A stretch of 64,000 nt of DNA from JAUWKC01 sp035529895 (GTDB lineage: Bacteria; Planctomycetota; Phycisphaerae; Sedimentisphaerales; Anaerobacaceae), in assembly GCA_035529895.1 (NCBI GenBank), contig DATKVV010000022.1:1-64000 (forward strand). Reading direction: 5' to 3'. This document shows, in pieces, positions 22,613 to 31,605 of the stretch. The translations under genes were made by a program, and so were the position numbers. Numbering within the stretch: the stretch's first letter is position 1; each line of letters starts with the position of its first letter. A model generated the notes under the pieces. That model was not told the origin of the DNA. It did no database searches and saw nothing but the letters and a program-made list of their open reading frames with translations.

Positions 22613-24124
22613 TCAGATATAGACTTTGTCCATGAGGCGGGGGAAGGCGATGCACTGGCGGATGTGCTTTTCGCCGGTAATCCAGGCGACGGTTCTTTCG
22701 ACGCCGAGGCCGAAGCCGCCGTGGGGCACCGAGCCGTACTTGCGGAGGTCCAGGTACCAACCGTAATTTTCGGGATTGAGGCCCTGTTCGTTGATACGCG
22801 CAAGCAGGCGGTCGTGGTCATCTTCGCGCACTGAGCCGCCGATGATTTCGCCGAAACCAGCAGGGGCCAGACAATCGAAATTCAAAACCACCTTCTCGTC
22901 GTCCCTGTCGGTCTTCATATAAAAGGCCTTTGCCGCCTTGGGATAGTGGGTGACGAAGACGGGCTTGTCGTGCATCTGTGAGATGATGGTCTCATCCGAA
23001 CCGCCGAGGTCCTTGCCCCACTGAAACTCGGCGGCCAGTTGCGCGTGTTTTGGGTTGTTTTCAATCCTGGTGTCGGTTTCGACAAGCTCGCTGCGCAAAT
23101 CGATTAATTCGGCGGCGATTTTGTCCTGCTGCCACTGCTTCAACTGTCCTTTTTGTTTTTCTTCGAGTTCGGCAATTCTCGTCTCAATCTCGCGCTTTTG
23201 GTTCTTAAAATCTTCCAACTGCCGCGCGAGAAAGTCTTTGGTCTTTTGGCCGGTCAGAATATCCACGGCCTCGGTGTAGGTCAATCGGTAAAAAGGCGGC
23301 TTGATTTTTTCCAGCGAGGCAATGTCGGCGCCGAGCGTTTCGAGGTGCGCCCGGTTCTTTTGCAAAACCTGAGCGACGATGAAGGATACGAAATTCTCGC
23401 CCAATTCGAGCAGGCCGTTCAGGTCGATAAAGGCCACCTCCGGCTCGACCATCCAGAATTCGGTGAGGTGGCGGCGGGTCTTGCTCTTTTCGGCCCTGAA
23501 GGTGGGCCCGAAGCAATAGACCTTGCCGAAGCTCATCGCGGCCGATTCGAGATGCAATTGGCCGGTCTGGGTCAGGTACAGGGGCGTGCCAAAATAATCC
23601 ACTTCAAAGAGCGTCTGTTCCTCTTCGCCGGCGGCTGCGCTGAAGATGGGCGTATCAATCAGCGTAAAGCCGTTGTCGTTGAAGAATCTGCGGATGGCGT
23701 CAATGACGGTATGGCGGATTTTGCCGATGCACCACGGGCGCTGCGAGCGAAGGTGCAGGTGGCGGTTCTTGAGCAGAAAATCGACGCCGTGGGACTTTGG
23801 CGTGATGGGATAATCGGTTGCGGGCGATACGATTTGGGCGTTTGTTACGGCCAATTCATAGCCGCCGACGCTTCTGTCGTCGGCGCGGACGGCGCCGGTA
23901 ACGGTGAGGGACGATTCCTGGCCGAGGCGTCTTAGCTGGTCGAACAGCTCGTCGGGCACATTGCCCTTTTCCACCACGCACTGGCAGAGGCCGGTGCCGT
24001 CCCTGAGGATCAAGAACTGTATCTTGCCGCTGGCCCTGCTGTTATAGAGCCAGCCGGCGAGAGTGACCTCCTGTCCGACATTGTTCTTTAATTCTGATAC
24101 GCAAGTTGTCTCGTTATTCGACAT
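22613..24124 (-). CDS. asnS: Asparaginyl-tRNA synthetase with coiled-coil insertion
   Basis: The 503-aa class IIb synthetase charges tRNA-Asn. The OB-fold anticodon domain (~15-105, VTLAGWLYNSRASGKIQFLI) is followed by the catalytic core: motif 2 in CFGPTFRAEKSKTRRHLTEF and motif 3 in GGFGLGVERTVAWITG. GGAGAAGGTG precedes the ATG. Unusual is a ~65-residue Lys/Glu/Gln-rich coiled coil at ~297-362, between the motif 2 region and the WGKDLGGSDE block, which makes the protein longer than a typical bacterial AsnRS (recalled as about 460 aa). It is the last gene of a minus-strand run with the upstream membrane protein (10-nt gap). Confidence 0.92.
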   Translation of the reverse strand: MSNNETTCVSELKNNVGQEVTLAGWLYNSRASGKIQFLILRDGTGLCQCVVEKGNVPDELFDQLRRLGQESSLTVTGAVRADDRSVGGYELAVTNAQIVSPATDYPITPKSHGVDFLLKNRHLHLRSQRPWCIGKIRHTVIDAIRRFFNDNGFTLIDTPIFSAAAGEEEQTLFEVDYFGTPLYLTQTGQLHLESAAMSFGKVYCFGPTFRAEKSKTRRHLTEFWMVEPEVAFIDLNGLLELGENFVSFIVAQVLQKNRAHLETLGADIASLEKIKPPFYRLTYTEAVDILTGQKTKDFLARQLEDFKNQKREIETRIAELEEKQKGQLKQWQQDKIAAELIDLRSELVETDTRIENNPKHAQLAAEFQWGKDLGGSDETIISQMHDKPVFVTHYPKAAKAFYMKTDRDDEKVVLNFDCLAPAGFGEIIGGSVREDDHDRLLARINEQGLNPENYGWYLDLRKYGSVPHGGFGLGVERTVAWITGEKHIRQCIAFPRLMDKVYI

Positions 24125-24134
24125 TCACCTTCTC

Positions 24135-25265
24135 CTATTTCACTTTTCGACCTCTCACCGGCCAGATAAGCCAATCATCGGCGACGCCTTTGCGGCTTCC
24201 ATCTTCATCGATATTGTTTTGCCCCTTGCTGTAGAGGGTGAAGCCGTTTTCGTTGAGTTTATAGACGAAGGCGCCGCCGTTAATTGGGTCAACCAGGATT
24301 TCCTGTTGAACTGATTCTCGCAGGACGCCGAGGTCCTGTGGCCAGCGGCCGTGCGCATCCTTGTATCGTCTCAGACCTGCCAGGATATGAATGGCGCGGC
24401 GCTCCGCAAGGATGCGAAGGTAGATTTGGCGAGCGCGTTCAAGGAGCTTGCGGTCTGTCGAGAGAAGTATTTTTTTCAAACGGGCAAGTAAGGTCAAGTG
24501 TGTTCTTTCGATCAATTTCTGAACCTCAATTACCGGTGCCATGTCCTGGTCCCACGTGTCCTTAATGTTGGATACCGCTGCTTGGATCATGGCCAGGTCT
24601 TCGTTGCTGACATCGGCCTGGAGAATAAGTCTCTTGAGGTGCCCCAGGGCAAGGGCCTCAATGGCGGTACCCACCAAAAGCTTCGTCATATCCGGCTGCT
24701 CGCGAAAGTGTGCGCCCATTCGAATCAGGCAAAGGTATTTTTGCAGGGCCGCGTCGGTGCGCCCATCGGCCATGTCGTTATTCGCGGCCGAAACGAGCAA
24801 TTGCGCCCATTGGCGCACGGCCTGGAGGAGGTTCATTTCCTGGGTCCTGCCTGCGGTTTCAATGGGTATGGGAAAGCGACACTTTTGTTTTCGGGAGGCC
24901 TCAACTATTCTGCTTATTTGGCTTTGATGAGCCTGCAGCCACTCGGCGGCCTCGGGGTGGTCCTCGGAAAGCCACGGGCCGCGCATCCCATCCATACCGA
25001 GGAAAGACGGCTGCCCGGACACCAAATCTGTATTCGCCAGGACTTCGTTGTAAATCACTGCGGCGTTTTCGGAGTCGGGGATGGCTCGTGCGGCCTCGAT
25101 GGCGGCGAGCTGCTGCTCGGCCGATTGCAGGGTGAGTCGGTCGCTGAGCCAGAGAAGGGCGAGGACCGCGGCCGCAACCAGCAGGGTAACGCCGGCCCAG
25201 CGGCGCAGGCGGGGTGCGCGCCTTTTTGTTTGGGCCTGCTGCTGCTCGGTTTCGTTCTCTGCCAT
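24135..25265 (-). CDS. Membrane-anchored protein of unknown function
   Basis: The 376-aa protein has a GGAGGGAGCACG ribosome site before ATG (complement of 25263-25265). A basic N-terminus leads to one transmembrane helix (~22-42, AGVTLLVAAAVLALLWLSDR). A long helical domain (AVRQWAQLLVSAANNDMADG, TDAALQKYLCLIRMGA) is followed by a C-terminal module YKDAHGRWPQDLGVL ... YKLNENGFTLYSKGQNN ... DDWLIWP. That module resembles the C-terminus of type II pseudopilin-like planctomycete proteins. Function is not known. It sits between the YhcH-like gene (31 nt) and asnS (10 nt). Confidence 0.55.
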   Translation of the reverse strand: MAENETEQQQAQTKRRAPRLRRWAGVTLLVAAAVLALLWLSDRLTLQSAEQQLAAIEAARAIPDSENAAVIYNEVLANTDLVSGQPSFLGMDGMRGPWLSEDHPEAAEWLQAHQSQISRIVEASRKQKCRFPIPIETAGRTQEMNLLQAVRQWAQLLVSAANNDMADGRTDAALQKYLCLIRMGAHFREQPDMTKLLVGTAIEALALGHLKRLILQADVSNEDLAMIQAAVSNIKDTWDQDMAPVIEVQKLIERTHLTLLARLKKILLSTDRKLLERARQIYLRILAERRAIHILAGLRRYKDAHGRWPQDLGVLRESVQQEILVDPINGGAFVYKLNENGFTLYSKGQNNIDEDGSRKGVADDWLIWPVRGRKVK

Positions 25266-25296
25266 CGTGCTCCCTCCACGCCGCGGCAGCACCTGC

Positions 25297-25752
25297 CTAT
25301 TTCCTGACTTTCACCACGAGCTTATGGACGTTGGACTTGCCGTCGTGGTAGTCGTAGCAGGGCTTGTGCGCATCGTCGGGGTAGAATATCGCGAACATGC
25401 CTTTTGCCAGTTTGACCTCGGTGAACATCTGCGGGTCTGCGTATTTGGCGACGTCAGGCTTGTACGGCTGAACCACATCCTTGAGCGTCTCGGTCAGCGC
25501 GTATCCTATCGTCTCTTCGCCGTCTATGATTGCCTGGATATCGATATAGTCCTTGTGGGCCTCGAACAGGGCGTCGGCCTTGTTCTTGGTCGGGTATCGC
25601 TGAATCATGTAGAACAGGTTGTCGCCGTCCACTTCGTATTTGCCGTTTTCCCGGTCGGTGACGCTGGCATCTGTCAGAAGTTCCAGACCTTTGGCAATGC
25701 CGTCAGAGAGCCCCTTGTAAAGCTGGGCGTTTTCGATTTTGTCAACGATCAT
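25297..25752 (-). CDS. YhcH/YjgK/YiaL-family cupin-like protein
   Basis: The 151-aa protein starts at ATG (complement of 25750-25752) with GGAGG 6 nt upstream, inside the last codons of glyS. The family signature is clear: GKYEVDGDNLFYMIQRYPTK, EAHKDYIDIQAIIDGEE, and the metal-site end FAIFYPDDAHKPC. Members are small cupin-like proteins linked to sialic acid or sugar metabolism (EbgC, NanQ-like), often beta-galactosidase or N-acyl-sugar related. The transcriptional link to glyS and asnS is odd for such a role. The molecular function here is unproven. Confidence 0.8.
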   Translation of the reverse strand: MIVDKIENAQLYKGLSDGIAKGLELLTDASVTDRENGKYEVDGDNLFYMIQRYPTKNKADALFEAHKDYIDIQAIIDGEETIGYALTETLKDVVQPYKPDVAKYADPQMFTEVKLAKGMFAIFYPDDAHKPCYDYHDGKSNVHKLVVKVRK

Positions 25753-25753
25753 T

Positions 25754-27220
25754 TCAGACCTCCAATCTTTCACGAATATGGGTTAGTAAGCTGTCGGTTG
25801 ACACTCTGACCTGCTCCATCGAGTCGCGCTGCCGCACGGTAACGGTGGTATCCTGTTTAGTCTGGCCGTCGACGGTGACGCAGAAGGGAGTGCCGGCTTC
25901 GTCCTGCCTGCGATACCGCCGGCCGACCGCGCCTTTTTCGTCGTAGAAGCAGTTGAAATACTTTTTCAAATTATTGTAAATGTTGCGGGCTATTTCGGGC
26001 ATGCCGTCCTTTTTGACCAGCGGGAAGACGCCTACCTTTATGGGGGCCAGGTCGGGGTGGAATCGCAGCAGGTTTCTGGTTTCGCCGCGGACCTCTTCTT
26101 CGTCGTAGGCATCGACAAGGAAGGCAAGCGCGCTTCGGTCTATGCCGGCACTCGGCTCAATCACATACGGTATGTAACGCCTTTTCTGCTGTTCGTCGAA
26201 GTAAGAGAGCGGGCCCGACTGGTAATCGGCGGCTTCGGACGCCAGCTCGATTTTTGTCACGTCGCGGTCGTTTTCGAACCATTGGTTGAGGGTTCTGATT
26301 CCGCGCTGGTGCTGTCGGAGGTCGTAGTCGGTGCGGTTGGCAATGCCCTCAAGCTCCTGCCAGTCGCCGGAGCCGAAGGGGAACCTGTACTCGACATCGA
26401 CGCAGGCCTTGGCGTAGTGGGCCAGCTCATCGCCGGTGTGCTGGCGCATACGCAGGTTGTCTTTTTTTATACCCAGGTCGATGTACCAGTTGAAGCGAAG
26501 CTCTTTCCACGTGTTCCACCACTGCTCATCGGTGCCCGGCTCACAGAAGAACTCAAGCTCGGCCTGCTCGAATTCGCGAGTACGAAAGATGAAGGCCTTG
26601 GTGGTGACCTCGTTTCTAAAGCTTTTTCCTATCTGGGCGATGCCGAAGGGGATTTTGACCCTGGTTGTGTTAAGAACATTCGCGAAATTGGCAAAGATTC
26701 CCTGGGCGGTTTCGGGGCGAAGATAGAGCGTCATCGAATCATCGACGTTGGCGCCCATTTGGGTCTCGAACATGAGCTTAAAGGGCATCGGCTCGGTAAA
26801 TTGTCCGACGGTGCGGCAGTTGGGACAGACTTTATTGCTCAGGTCGCCGAGGGCGGCTACGGCCGAGTCAAGCGAGATGTGGGCGGTGTGCTCTTCGACG
26901 TGGTCGGTGAGATGGTCGACCCTGGTCCTTACGTTGCATTTTCTGCATTCGGCTATCAGGTCGGCGAATTTGTCGGTGTGGCCGGAGGCCTTCCAGACCA
27001 AGGGGTGCATCAGGATGCTGCAGTCGAGACCGACGACGTCGTCGCGCATCTGGACGACGCTGCGCCACCAGGCCTTTTTTACGTTGTTCTTTAATTCGAC
27101 GCCGAGCGGTCCGTAGTCGTAGCAGCTTGCCAGGCCGCCGTAGATTTCGCTGGACTGAAATATGAAGCCCCGCCGCTTGCACAGCGACACGATATCATCA
27201 AGTTTGGTAATTCTACTCAT
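25754..27220 (-). CDS. glyS: Glycyl-tRNA synthetase, class II dimeric type
   Basis: The 488-aa alpha2-type GlyRS (one-chain, as in Gram-positives, archaea and eukaryotes, not the GlyQ/GlyS tetramer) attaches glycine to tRNA-Gly. Motifs: GFIFQSSEIYGGLASCYDYG at the N-terminus, a zinc-binding-like CRKC...CPNC pair (~90-140), motif 2 around GIAQIGKSFRNEVTTKAFIF, motif 3 in VIEPSAGIDRSALAFLVDAY, and the anticodon-binding domain from ~390 (APIKVGVFPLVKKDGM). It starts the glyS-yhcH-membrane protein-asnS run. The call is firm. Confidence 0.93.
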   Translation of the reverse strand: MSRITKLDDIVSLCKRRGFIFQSSEIYGGLASCYDYGPLGVELKNNVKKAWWRSVVQMRDDVVGLDCSILMHPLVWKASGHTDKFADLIAECRKCNVRTRVDHLTDHVEEHTAHISLDSAVAALGDLSNKVCPNCRTVGQFTEPMPFKLMFETQMGANVDDSMTLYLRPETAQGIFANFANVLNTTRVKIPFGIAQIGKSFRNEVTTKAFIFRTREFEQAELEFFCEPGTDEQWWNTWKELRFNWYIDLGIKKDNLRMRQHTGDELAHYAKACVDVEYRFPFGSGDWQELEGIANRTDYDLRQHQRGIRTLNQWFENDRDVTKIELASEAADYQSGPLSYFDEQQKRRYIPYVIEPSAGIDRSALAFLVDAYDEEEVRGETRNLLRFHPDLAPIKVGVFPLVKKDGMPEIARNIYNNLKKYFNCFYDEKGAVGRRYRRQDEAGTPFCVTVDGQTKQDTTVTVRQRDSMEQVRVSTDSLLTHIRERLEV

Positions 27221-27291
27221 AACCTGCCTATCATTTGGGAAGCGTTAACCCTGGTATTTGCCTTTCTGCACTGACCGCAGAGGACATATTT

Positions 27292-27936
27292 CTATTTCTG
27301 ACCGGCACCGGCTGTCCACAGGCGAACTCCGTACAGCAAACTCATCAGCACCATCACGGCGCCGACGGTCCAGATAATTGTGACAGTGCCCATATAGGCG
27401 ATGAGGTAATACCCCGCGGCAAAAGTTCCAAAAATGCTGCCCGCGGCGCCCCACGCGTAAATATCGCCGACGGTTCTGCCGGTCGGCAAGCCTCTTTCCA
27501 AAGCCATTTTAGCCACCACGGGACTTATGGTTCCCAGAAGTGTTGAGGGCAACAAGAAGACAAGCGATACGTGCAGGAAGGTGCGCATGGGCCAACTGAA
27601 TTGCCACAGCCATGTCCATCGGCCGACGAGGTTGTTCAAGACTATGCTTGTGACACAGGTTACCGCAGAAACGGCGAAAAAAACGGCCAGGGCTTTTCCG
27701 GGCTTGAAGCGGTCTGCTATCCGCCCGCCCAGATAGTTACCGAGAGTAATTCCTGCGAGCACCACGCCGATAACAGCGGTCCAAGTGTACAGTGATGAAC
27801 CGAGGTAACGCGCGATTATGCGTCCGGCGACAAGCTCAATGACCATGATACAGAAACTCGAAATGAATACCGTGGCACAGGGAATAATGAGCGATTTTGA
27901 AGCTCCGGACTTTGCCATTACTTGTTCGGCTTCCAT
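27292..27936 (-). CDS. Membrane protein like the N-terminal half of fused MFS/spermidine synthases
   Basis: The 214-aa protein has six hydrophobic helices and the characteristic IIELVAGRIIARYLG-like first loop (residues ~32-46) and ITLGNYLGGRIADRFKPG. These are found in proteins annotated as fused MFS/spermidine synthase, where a membrane half precedes a spermidine-synthase-like half. Here only the membrane half exists; no aminopropyltransferase domain follows. Substrate unknown. It lies 71 bp upstream of glyS on the same strand and could be its operon partner. Confidence 0.65.
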   Translation of the reverse strand: MEAEQVMAKSGASKSLIIPCATVFISSFCIMVIELVAGRIIARYLGSSLYTWTAVIGVVLAGITLGNYLGGRIADRFKPGKALAVFFAVSAVTCVTSIVLNNLVGRWTWLWQFSWPMRTFLHVSLVFLLPSTLLGTISPVVAKMALERGLPTGRTVGDIYAWGAAGSIFGTFAAGYYLIAYMGTVTIIWTVGAVMVLMSLLYGVRLWTAGAGQK

Positions 27937-28071
27937 CGTTTATAATCCTTTCTGAAGCTGTGTTTTTTGAGTAATTTCGGTTTATCGTAAAATCAATCGG
28001 TTCATTATATAAAGAAAATCGCTTATTACAAGCACGGAAAGATTAGGCAGAAGTCGGGAGTCTGTGTCATA

Positions 28072-29310
28072 ATGGGGACGAAGGTTTGCATAATCGGTGC
28101 AGGTCCGGCCGGGTTAATGGCGGCGATTTTCGCCGCCGGGGCAAACACCGAAACTACGGTGGTAGAGGCCAACACCACAGCGGGGCGAAAGCTGCTTCGA
28201 ACGGGAGGCGGGCGGTGTAATCTTACGCATTGTGATAGTATAGACGATTTCATTAGAGCTTTGGGTTCGGGCATGAGATTTATTCGGTACTGCCTGCACG
28301 AATTTTCGCCTCAGGCCGTTATGAAGTTTTTCGCAGATAAAGGACTTGAAACGAGAATCGAGAGAGACGGCTGCGTATTTCCGGCCAGCGACCGGGCGAG
28401 CGATGTCAGGGACGTTCTTTTGGCCGAAGCGAGAAGACTTGGAGTGCGATTTCTATATGACAGGCGGGCTGAGAGCGTTTCCAAGGGCAGTGATGGTTTT
28501 TTCGAAGTGAGGACTGTCAGGGAAACTGTGCGAGCGGAAAAGGTAATTGTCGCTACGGGCGGCGTCAGCTGGCCCGAGACCGGCTCGGCGGGGTCCGGCT
28601 ATGTATTTGCGCGAGAGCTGGGTCATACCATAATCGAGCCGAGAGGAGCACTTTTGCCGCTTTTGACGAGCGAAAGATGGGTGAGTGAACTGGCAGGGAC
28701 AGCTTTGGAAAAGGTCAGGATATCGACGAGGGCTGGTAAGAGCAAAATCACGGTTGGCGGCGCGATGCTTTTTACGCAGGATGGTATCGGAGGCCCTGCG
28801 GCGCTTGACCTGAGCAGGCTTATCGCCGATTATCTGCCGAGCTACGAGAGGCCAATTGAAATTGCGGTTGATATGGTGGTCGACCTCGACCAGCGCGCTG
28901 TTGAGAAGAGCGTCGTGCAGGCTTGTGCGGAAAATCCCAAAAAGACGCCGACAAACATTTTGTCGGGGTTTGTGCCACGGCGGGTGGCGGCGGTTTTGTG
29001 CAGGCAGCTTAATACAGACGGCAATTTGACCTGCGGCCAGCTCAAGAAAGATGAACGCAAGAGGCTGGTGGTGCTCCTGAAGGCCCTGCCTCTTTCGGTT
29101 AGGAACAGCCGGCCGATTACAGAGGCGATGGTGACGCGTGGAGGGGTGAGCACGGAAGAGATAAATGCCAAAACTATGGAGTCGAAGATTTGTCCGGGTC
29201 TTTTTTTTGCCGGTGAGGTCATAAATGTCGACGGGCCGTGCGGGGGATATAATCTGCAGATATGCTGGTCGACCGGTGGGTTGGCGGGCCGGTCGGCGGC
29301 GTGTGGGTAA
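28072..29310 (+). CDS. BaiN/RdsA-type NAD(P)/FAD-dependent oxidoreductase
   Basis: The 412-aa flavoprotein has an FAD Rossmann signature (VCIIGAGPAGLMAAIFAAG), the HI0933-family hallmark GRKLLRTGGGRCNLTHCD (~40-57), CVFPASDRASDVRDVL, the VIVATGGVSWPETGSAGSGY block, and the closing FAGEVINVDGPCGGYNLQI. This family includes BaiN (bile-acid reduction) and poorly characterised YhiN-like enzymes. The substrate cannot be told from sequence. A purine-rich CGGGAG lies upstream of the ATG. It stands alone. Confidence 0.85.
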   Translation: MGTKVCIIGAGPAGLMAAIFAAGANTETTVVEANTTAGRKLLRTGGGRCNLTHCDSIDDFIRALGSGMRFIRYCLHEFSPQAVMKFFADKGLETRIERDGCVFPASDRASDVRDVLLAEARRLGVRFLYDRRAESVSKGSDGFFEVRTVRETVRAEKVIVATGGVSWPETGSAGSGYVFARELGHTIIEPRGALLPLLTSERWVSELAGTALEKVRISTRAGKSKITVGGAMLFTQDGIGGPAALDLSRLIADYLPSYERPIEIAVDMVVDLDQRAVEKSVVQACAENPKKTPTNILSGFVPRRVAAVLCRQLNTDGNLTCGQLKKDERKRLVVLLKALPLSVRNSRPITEAMVTRGGVSTEEINAKTMESKICPGLFFAGEVINVDGPCGGYNLQICWSTGGLAGRSAACG

Positions 29311-29520
29311 GGCTGCCCGACCACACGCCCTATAAGTTTGGGATAAAGGACCGTTGTTGTTGACTGTTTGAAAATTGCTGTATTGTCAAGAAACCTCTTA
29401 TATATTATGGACGATAAATAGTATTGGGATGAGTTTCTATACGAGTCATTGCCGTACCTGAGCCAAGATTCGAGTCCGTAGGACCTGTGCGCGGCAATGC
29501 GGCCCACAAAGGGGAGGCCC

Positions 29521-30552
29521 ATGACGAGAGCGGCAAAAGTCAAAGACTGGGAAGGACTTTCGGACGAGGAAATCCTGCAGATGCGGGTTCGAGACCTCGG
29601 GGTTCAAATCGCCGGGTCTGCTCTCGAACCGCTCATTCAGAAACTCTATGAGGAGCTGGATGCAAAAGGGATAAGCTTTCATCCTGCGTGCTATCTGGCG
29701 GACGAGTGGCTGTGCCCCGACAAGGTGCCAATTATCGGGATTCCTTTCTGCCTGGCGCACCCGCGGCTGAAGCACATCGAGCAGAAGATGATGTTCGAAG
29801 TCGAAGGGGGAACGGAAGAATTATGTATCGGGCTGCTGCGTCATGAATGCGGGCACGCGTTGAACTACGCGTACGAGCTTTACAAGAAGACGCGATGGCG
29901 CGAGCTGTTCGGGCCCTTTTCTGCAAGATACTCGGACAGCTATTACTTTAGGCCCTATTCGCGACGGTACGTTGTACACTTGGAAGATTATTACGCCCAG
30001 GCGCACCCGGACGAAGACTTCGCGGAGACGTTCGCGGTCTGGCTCAAGCCGGACAGTCGGTGGGAACAGAAGTACCGCGGATGGCCGGTCATTAAGAAAC
30101 TGCTGTACGTTGACGGTCTAATGAAGAAGATAGGGAGCCAGCCGGCGGTGAAAACGGTCCAGGAGCAGCCCCCGTGGTCGGCATCCCGTATGACCTCCAC
30201 ACTGGCGGCGCACTACGAGCGGAAACGCAGGGCGCTGGGAAGTGAGTTTCAGGGTTTTTACGACGACAGCCTCAAAATTTTGTTTACGGCCAAGCACGAC
30301 GGGCCGTCAGAGCTGAAGGCGTCAAAACTTCTGCGTCATCACCGCCGAGGCCTTGTCAACAGCGTTACGCGGTGGACGGGGCACCGCAAATATGATATTT
30401 ATCAGTTAGTCGATAATTTGATTACGCGATGTGAAGCCCTTGAGCTTTACGTCAGGTCGGGCGAGGCAGACAATGTTATGGGAGTCACCGCTCTGGTGGC
30501 GGCCATCGCAAGTAATACTCTTCGAAGTATCCGGAGGCACGGAGGCAAATGA
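29521..30552 (+). CDS. Putative zinc-binding metallopeptidase
   Basis: The 343-aa protein starts at ATG 29521 after GGGGAGG; an in-frame ATG 24 nt upstream has no ribosome site. The N-terminus is hydrophilic with no export signal. The zinc site is HECGH (~108-112, GLLRHECGHALNYAYELYKK) and the likely third ligand lies in DEDFAETFAVWLKP (~170). This pattern belongs to the putative zinc-binding metallopeptidase group (COG4307-like). The C-terminal third is basic and helical. It overlaps the ATP-grasp gene by 4 nt (ATGA), so the two are translated together. Substrate unknown. Confidence 0.7.
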   Translation: MTRAAKVKDWEGLSDEEILQMRVRDLGVQIAGSALEPLIQKLYEELDAKGISFHPACYLADEWLCPDKVPIIGIPFCLAHPRLKHIEQKMMFEVEGGTEELCIGLLRHECGHALNYAYELYKKTRWRELFGPFSARYSDSYYFRPYSRRYVVHLEDYYAQAHPDEDFAETFAVWLKPDSRWEQKYRGWPVIKKLLYVDGLMKKIGSQPAVKTVQEQPPWSASRMTSTLAAHYERKRRALGSEFQGFYDDSLKILFTAKHDGPSELKASKLLRHHRRGLVNSVTRWTGHRKYDIYQLVDNLITRCEALELYVRSGEADNVMGVTALVAAIASNTLRSIRRHGGK

Positions 30553-31553
30553 GTCGAAGACTGAGAATCACGGTTCTGGTTGACACGGCCGCCATACCCG
30601 GCAACGACCCCGAATTCACTGCGGCTGAGCATGAACCGAGCACCGAATACGAGGTTATCGGCGCGCTGCGCAATTTGGGGTATAAGGCGTCGGTGCTCGG
30701 AGCGGGGGGCGATATCGGCACACTGGTCAGCAGCCTCAAGGGGCAGCGGCCACAAATCGTTTTCAACCTTACGGAGGAGTTTAGCGGCGACCGCCGACTG
30801 GACAAAAACATTGCCGGTCTTCTGGAGATGCTCGGGATTCCGTTCACGGGGACGGGGCCTGCGGGGCTGATGCTGTGCCGGGACAAGCTATTGTGCAAGC
30901 AGCTTCTGAGCCTGCACAGAATACGCGTGCCGGGCTTCGTCTCTCTGGCCGGAAACAGGGTGTTTCGCGTCCCGAAGACGCTTCGCTATCCGCTTGTGGT
31001 CAAGCCGGAGTTCGAAGACGGCTCGGAGGGCATCTCCAACGCCTCGCTGGTGGGCAATGAGGCGGAGCTGAAAGAGCGGGTGCAGTTTGTTCACGAGCGG
31101 TGGAAGCAGCCTGTGATTGCCGAAGAATACGTGGAAGGGCGGGAGCTTTATGTCAGCATTCTGGGCAACAGCCGGCTGGTTGCGCTGCCGGTTCGGGAGT
31201 GTATTTTCGACGTTAACGGAGAGGGACCGCAGATTGCGACCTACCGCGTTAAATGGAATAAGGAATACCGGGAAAAGTGGAACATCAAATTCGGATTCGC
31301 CAAGCTCGATGCGCCGATAGTCAAGAGAATCTGGCGCGTCTGCAGGAAGGTCTACCGTCTTTTGCAGATGCACGACTATGGGCGAATCGACATCAGGCTG
31401 GCCCCCGACAACAAAGTCATTATCATCGAGGCCAACTCCAACCCGGACATTGCTTACGGCGAGGAAGTGGCCGAGGCCGCCGAAAAAGCCGGCATCTCTT
31501 ACGAAAAACTCATTGACCGCATTTTGAAGCTCGCGCGGCGGCGATACAAGTGA
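30549..31553 (+). CDS. ATP-grasp ligase, D-Ala-D-Ala ligase-like
   Basis: The 334-aa protein is translationally coupled to the zinc peptidase. ATP-grasp features: VVKPEFEDGSEGI (ATP-binding Lys and Gly loop), EEYVEGRELYV (adenine-binding Glu region), RIDIRLAPDNKVIIIEANSN (metal-binding Asp/Glu/Asn). The N-terminal domain has a DDL-like layout (SLKGQRPQIVFNLTEEFSGD, LLEMLGIPFTGTGP). It should form a peptide-like or carboxylate-amine bond. It lies away from any mur cluster, so a peptidoglycan Ddl role is less likely than modification of a peptide by the paired peptidase. Confidence 0.78.
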   Translation: MSRRLRITVLVDTAAIPGNDPEFTAAEHEPSTEYEVIGALRNLGYKASVLGAGGDIGTLVSSLKGQRPQIVFNLTEEFSGDRRLDKNIAGLLEMLGIPFTGTGPAGLMLCRDKLLCKQLLSLHRIRVPGFVSLAGNRVFRVPKTLRYPLVVKPEFEDGSEGISNASLVGNEAELKERVQFVHERWKQPVIAEEYVEGRELYVSILGNSRLVALPVRECIFDVNGEGPQIATYRVKWNKEYREKWNIKFGFAKLDAPIVKRIWRVCRKVYRLLQMHDYGRIDIRLAPDNKVIIIEANSNPDIAYGEEVAEAAEKAGISYEKLIDRILKLARRRYK

Positions 31554-31605
31554 GGCCGGCGGAAGAGGCCGCGGGCCCCTGACAATTCGACAGCAAGTCA
31601 TTTGC

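Noticed and set aside
29311..29520. Promoter in the spacer before the zinc peptidase
   Set aside because: TTGTCA and TATATT-like elements exist but their spacing (12-14 bp) is wrong.
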